Positions 42,092 to 45,596 of a stretch of DNA of 45,596 nucleotides are shown here, piece by piece. The stretch comes from Bacteroidales bacterium (GTDB taxonomy: Bacteria > Bacteroidota > Bacteroidia > Bacteroidales > Bacteroidaceae). Position 1 is the stretch's first letter. Each line of letters starts with the position of its first letter. The translations under genes were made by a program, and so were the position numbers. The stretch lies in the NCBI GenBank assembly GCA_018064685.1, contig JAGHUS010000150.1, positions 1 to 45,596 of the forward strand. Direction: 5' to 3'. The notes under the pieces were generated by a model that did not search any database, was not told the DNA's origin, and saw only the letters and a program-made list of their open reading frames with translations.

Positions 42092-42556
42092 GAAATAACA
42101 TAAAGTCAAACAATTAAATCAAAACAAACAGATTAGTCATTGCCTCGGCATTGACGATACGAAACAGAAATAACTATTAGCAATCACGAGGACGGTGCAC
42201 GATAGTGTAGCCACTTCACCAACGTATTAATCAAAACAAATTATTAACTACGAAGGTAAGCAGCAACCGTCCGACAAATTATCATATACTTGAGCAAACT
42301 GCTCTTGTTCTCTCCTTACGAATACGACCAAATTTCAATGACTGAGAACGAGTGGCGGTGGGTTCACGTTCCGATTGGGGCGTGGACTTCTCCGTGCTTT
42401 ATCCAGTCAAAAGGTTACTTGGTCGTGCCTGTTAAGGAGGATAAGCGTCGGGAAGTTCGCGCTCCTTCTATTTATACAAACAACGTTCATGGACTACCTT
42501 GACTTTGCATAGCTTTTTATTAGGAGGTATTTCTAAGTCCATGTACAAAAAGCATT
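42092..42556. other. Intergenic region, no gene supported
   Basis: A TTG-started frame of 70 codons lies at 42290-42502 but lacks a promoter, family likeness or ribosome-site support. 'taggaggtat' near 42521 is a Shine-Dalgarno-like sequence about 30 bases before the next gene, too far to be sure of. Confidence 0.5.
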
Positions 42557-44050
42557 ATGAGTTTTATGCGAACAAACAAATTGTTTTTTTGTCTGCTCTT
42601 AGTGTTTCCTTTCTTGAGCACTTATGCCCAAAAATGCAAGATAGGCAACACGTACTATAACAGTTTCGAAGAGGCAAACCGTGCAATACCAAGTAATGGC
42701 ACATCTACGCTTGTCGAAATTCTGGAAGACTGCGACGATTTCTATGCAGAAATTACAGCCAAGCGCAATGTGATTATCGACTTGAATGGGCATCGCCTTT
42801 CTTGTACGAAGAATAATTCTGCCATCACTGTGTACGGAACGCTTACCATCAAAGGAAATGGCGTTATAGAGAATGCTGCTGCAAATTATACTGGTGACAA
42901 AGATTATAGACGTGCAATATGGAGTAGTGCGTCGTCTCACACCCATATCGAGAACGGAACGTTCAGAACATCTTCTTACGCACAGACATTATGTTTCAAT
43001 GGTGATGTTGTGATAGACAATGCTAAAGTTGAGAATCATAGCGAAGGAGCTTGTTTTTTCATATATAGCGATGCCAAAGCGGAAATCTACGATGGTGAAT
43101 TTGTAAATTACGGAGATGCCGTGGTCATTGGAAATTAAAGTACGGGCACTCTTACCATTCATAATGGTATGTTTGTCAATAAGGATGATAATGTAGGGGA
43201 TTATTACGGACGTGCTTTGTGAACTGCCGCAGGTTCTAATACTCACATAGAGAACGGAACATTCCAAACATCTTGTAACGCACAGGCATTATGCTTCAAT
43301 GGAGACGTAGTGATTGACAATGCAACAGTTGAAAATTCTGGTACTTTAGGCGACGGCATTTGTGTAGCCACCTTCAGTAATGCCAAAGCAGAAATCTACG
43401 ACGGAACATTTACTGGTGAAATAGCTTTGGAGTATGAATCAGGAGATATGAATATACATGGAGGACGTTTCAATGTCAAAAATGCTTTTGTTAGCATGTA
43501 TGGCGACGAAAGCGACGCGAAAAATCATGTCAAATTGTCTGGTGGTGTGTATTCTATTGCAGAAGCGGCGGCTTATGTTGCTGATGCATACGAATTCGTC
43601 GCAAATGAAGACAAAGAAACGAGTAGCGACTATCCTTACATGATCAGAGAAATACTATACGCCATGAAGGTAACCTGCCGCAATAAAGTATCCTACATCA
43701 AATTGACCACTGATACTCGTATTGCAGCAAACAACGCCGATAATACCGTTACGGTGTCAACGCAGGATGCATCAGTTACCTTGAAATTGCAGGATGTTGA
43801 AAAGATGGAGTTTGTGGACTATATTACCGACATAAAAGCCCCAGCAATTGACAATATGATGTTTGAACTTGATGGCAAAACATTAAGATTTAGTGGCAAG
43901 CCAAGTCAAGATGCGGTGTCAATCTACACTTTGGATGGACACAAGTGCCCAACCAGGTTGCGTGACAATAGCATTGATATGTCATCGTATCCAAGTGGAG
44001 TTTATGTGATAAAAGTAAATGGTCGAACAATAAAGACAATAATAAGATGA
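42557..44050 (+). pseudogene. Surface beta-helix protein broken by two in-frame stops
   Basis: One continuous frame of 497 codons is interrupted by TAA at 43136-43138 and TGA at 43220-43222. A signal peptide (about 4-25) leads into beta-helix repeats. One repeat, 'THIENGTFRTSSYAQTLCFNG', recurs after the stops as 'THIENGTFQTSCNAQALCFNG'. In the first copy the codon matching the TGA is TGG ('AIWSS' against 'AL-stop-TA'), so the TGA looks like a W-to-stop change. The end, 'YTLDGHKC...SGVYVIKVNGRT', is a type IX sorting tail. Unless stops are read through, only a 193-residue piece without the tail is made. Confidence 0.75.
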
Positions 44051-44583
44051 TGAAGCATTCTCTAATTATAGCCGCATTGCTGATGTTTTCCGTATCCGCA
44101 CAGGCTCAAGTGAAAATTACCATATTTGATGGTGTCTATTATACAAACGAAATAAAGGAAATTACGTATGGCACCACAAGTGACGCCAAGCACGAAGAAG
44201 CTTTGGTTAAGATAGCATTTAAGAACGGTGACATGGATGAACGGCATCCATATACATCTTTTCCTGAAATTCGGGAAACGGATGAATATACCGCTCCGCA
44301 ATTTCCTGGTGGCGACATGGAACTGCTTAAGTTTTTAACTAAAAATTTGAGATACCCTTCCTCATGTCAGCAGGCTGGCATCTCAGGTAAAGTCTTGTGC
44401 TCCTTCACCATCAGAGAAGATGGCAAGGTGTCTGATATTCACATCGCACAATCTGTGCATCCAGATCTGGACAGAGAGGCCAAGAGGATTATGAATTTGA
44501 TGCCAAATTGGCAACCAGCCACGTGCAATGGAGAAGCTGTTAATGCTAAATATACTGTGCCCGTCAGTTTCAGACTTTTTTAG
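44047..44583 (+). CDS. Exported TonB C-terminal domain protein
   Basis: A 178-residue protein with a signal peptide (about 1-20) rather than the usual membrane anchor. The C-terminal 90 residues form a TonB-C domain: 'PQFPGGDMELLKFL' near 85-98, 'YPSSCQQAGISGKVLCSFTI' near 105-124, and 'VPVSFRLF' at the end. Such short periplasmic forms are common in Prevotella, and their role is unclear. The start overlaps the stop of the broken beta-helix gene (ATGA), so its translation may suffer from the upstream stops. A second ATG at 44050 is also possible. Confidence 0.75.
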   Translation: MMKHSLIIAALLMFSVSAQAQVKITIFDGVYYTNEIKEITYGTTSDAKHEEALVKIAFKNGDMDERHPYTSFPEIRETDEYTAPQFPGGDMELLKFLTKNLRYPSSCQQAGISGKVLCSFTIREDGKVSDIHIAQSVHPDLDREAKRIMNLMPNWQPATCNGEAVNAKYTVPVSFRLF

Positions 44584-44706
44584 TTTGGATGCAACAGAGG
44601 ATGTTTCTCTCTTGAATGCAAGAAGGGAACGTTTGACTTCGTTGAGCTTCGGTTCTCTCCATTTCAGGAAATGGCATGGCAGTTTCGCTATCCGCTAATT
44701 ATACAT

Positions 44707-44749
44707 TCGAGGCATCCTTGCTATTATTCATTAGCATAGGATGCCTCGA
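44707..44749. terminator. Hairpin terminator after the TonB-C gene
   Basis: TCGAGGCATCCT at 44707-44718 pairs with AGGATGCCTCGA at 44738-44749, with an inner TGCTA/TAGCA pair. T-rich sequence follows. It lies between convergent remnants and could work in either direction. Confidence 0.7.
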
Positions 44750-44802
44750 TTGATTAGATCTTCATTGTTCGTTAAGTACGACAATGTTTAAGCAGAAGAG
44801 GA

Positions 44803-45003
44803 TTATAGATTAAGGCTATTTTCGTCCAATAGGAATTGTTTGAGTCCCATGGTGACAATGCCGTCCTCACTTCTGCGGAGTAGGATATTGTCTTTGACAA
44901 TGATTATCTTCTTGAACGAGTCTGGGATAGCCTTCAGCGGCCGTTCTTCCTGTTTCACCTTATCGGGTGTTGGGAGGGCAAAGGCGGATTGGATATAATA
45001 ACT
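44803..45003 (-). pseudogene. C-terminal remnant of an AAA ATPase (DUF4143 type)
   Basis: The minus strand reads 'YYIQSAFALPTPDKVKQEER', then 'DSFKKIIIVKD' and 'GIVTMGLKQFLLDENSL' to TAA at 44803. This is the familiar last 60 residues of Bacteroidota ATPases with an AAA and a DUF4143 domain. Upstream the frame closes at once and no ATPase body is present, so it is a leftover of a deleted or displaced gene. Confidence 0.65.
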
Positions 45004-45025
45004 AAAGAATCGCGTATTTTAACCC

Positions 45026-45197
45026 CTATACATCAAGAGTCTTGGTTAGTTCATCAATGTACTTAAGCTTGTAACATCTTCCCACAGACCGTCCTTATCC
45101 GTTCTCACCTTCTTGTATTTTGAGAGCATCCTGAAGATCTGTTTGTAGGAGTATTTCTTGTTTAACTCCTTCTTTACAATCTCATTCTTAACTCTCG
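45026..45197 (-). pseudogene. C-terminal remnant of a transposase, frameshifted
   Basis: A minus-strand frame reads 'RVKNEIVKKELNKKYSYKQI' and 'FRMLSKYKKVRTDKDGLWED', then needs a shift near 45070 to continue 'KYIDELTKTLDV' to TAG at 45026. This looks like the end of an IS transposase, possibly of the IS1634 kind. The family call is from memory and weak. No full insertion sequence is present. Confidence 0.45.
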
Positions 45198-45226
45198 TGC
45201 ACAAAAGGGTCAGACCCCCTTGTGCA
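45198..45226. terminator. Hairpin beyond mgtA
   Basis: TGCACAAAAGGGTC and GACCCCCTTGTGCA form a long stem with two mismatches. It lies just past the mgtA stop at 45240 and could end its transcript, or be the end sequence of the neighbouring transposase remnant. Confidence 0.6.
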
Positions 45227-45239
45227 AATTATGTAAATA

Positions 45240-45596
45240 TCAAAGCCACTTACCAAATCTCTTGATGTACCACTGCTTGATTAACTGAGTCAGCACGCAA
45301 TAGCTGAGCAGGATGGCGATGAGCCAAGGGAAGTAGCTCAGTGGCAGAGGCATAAGTCCGATGTATGAACCAAACGAAGTGAATGGGATGGCAATGCCTA
45401 TAGCCATGATGGCGAAGGTCATGAGCATCAGTGGCCATGCCGCATTGCTCTGCACGAATGGTATGCGACGCGTGCGGATCATGTGAACGATAAGTGTCTG
45501 CGAGAGTAATCCCTCGATGAACCATCCGCTCTGGAACAACGTCTGCATCTCAGGGCTCTGACAGCCGAACACATACCACATGAGCAGGTAGGTGGC
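45240..45596 (-). CDS. mgtA: Magnesium-transporting P-type ATPase, C-terminal part
   Basis: The frame runs off the window edge, so only the last 118 codons are seen. 'SPEMQTLFQSGWFIEGLLSQ', 'TLIVHMIRTRRIPF' and 'LPLSYFPWL' match the final membrane helices of MgtA/MgtB magnesium importers, ending 'KRFGKWL'. The P-type catalytic domains lie outside the window. The gene is well kept, unlike the remnants beside it, and marks the return to core sequence. Confidence 0.85.
   Translation of the reverse strand, partial: ATYLLMWYVFGCQSPEMQTLFQSGWFIEGLLSQTLIVHMIRTRRIPFVQSNAAWPLMLMTFAIMAIGIAIPFTSFGSYIGLMPLPLSYFPWLIAILLSYCVLTQLIKQWYIKRFGKWL

Noticed and set aside
42290..42502. TTG-started frame of 70 codons after the toxin candidate
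   Set aside because: Rare start codon, no promoter, no recognisable family and no conserved-looking motif.
42557..44050. Alternative genetic code with TGA read as Trp
   Set aside because: Many genes in the window end properly at TGA (for example 10380-14471 and 20753-21754), and TAA also interrupts this frame. A local mutation fits better.

Overview
This window looks like a chromosomal segment of a gut or rumen Prevotella/Segatella-type Bacteroidota. The evidence is fourfold. Several promoters fit the Bacteroidota pattern (TTTG, about 20 bp, TAnnTTTG). Exported proteins end in 'DLSGR...GIYI.NGRK..' tails of the type IX secretion kind. The xylan gene order symporter-GH10-GH43 resembles the known Prevotella xylanase cluster. 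The deoxynucleoside kinases and the MgtA fragment also resemble Bacteroidales proteins. No rRNA, tRNA or CRISPR array was seen.

Layout. 0.75-3.1 kb: an N-formylglutamate amidohydrolase-like gene between 47-bp direct repeats, then two tandem deoxynucleoside kinases on the minus strand. 3.5-4.8 kb: O-acetylhomoserine sulfhydrylase with a textbook promoter. 5.0-16.1 kb: a plus-strand glycan run with a GPH symporter, GH10 xylanase, cytoplasmic GH43, secreted GH43-CBM6, a 1363-residue GH28-GH105-CE8 fusion and an SLC13-type permease, closed by a strong hairpin. 16.2-20.5 kb: four minus-strand exported proteins or lipoproteins of unknown function. 20.7-27.5 kb: a BASS transporter, a modular PL1 pectate lyase, a secreted caspase-like peptidase and an acidic EF-hand-like lipoprotein. 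27.8-28.4 kb: a non-coding element of nested inverted repeats. 28.4-30.0 kb: queD-queE-folE on the minus strand. 30.0-35.8 kb: GH5 mannanase-like enzyme, a coiled-coil protein paired with a PrsW-like protease, and a peptidoglycan amidase. 35.9-45.2 kb: an AT-richer decaying accessory zone with an SDR gene, an AlkD/AraC deletion scar, a beta-helix surface protein with a G8 tract, a frameshifted HU gene, two genes broken by in-frame stops, a Panacea-domain toxin-antitoxin candidate, a TonB-C protein, and ATPase and transposase remnants. The window ends inside mgtA (minus strand).

How the genes fit together. The xylan genes make a compact pathway: GH10 cuts the backbone, GH43-CBM6 probably removes arabinose, the symporter imports oligosaccharides and the cytoplasmic GH43 finishes them. 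Pectin is covered by CE8 (demethylation), GH28 (hydrolysis), PL1 (lyase cleavage giving unsaturated ends) and GH105 (removal of unsaturated end residues). GH5 adds mannan. No SusC/SusD pair and no hybrid two-component regulator lies in the window, so outer-membrane import and control must be encoded elsewhere.

Most interesting for follow-up: the mirror-symmetric element at 27848-28394, the Panacea operon whose -10-like box lies inside a perfect palindrome, the G8 tract in the beta-helix gene, and the run of single-lesion genes between 36.6 and 44 kb. Intergenic spacers repeatedly consist of degenerate 7-8 bp tandem units that differ from gap to gap.
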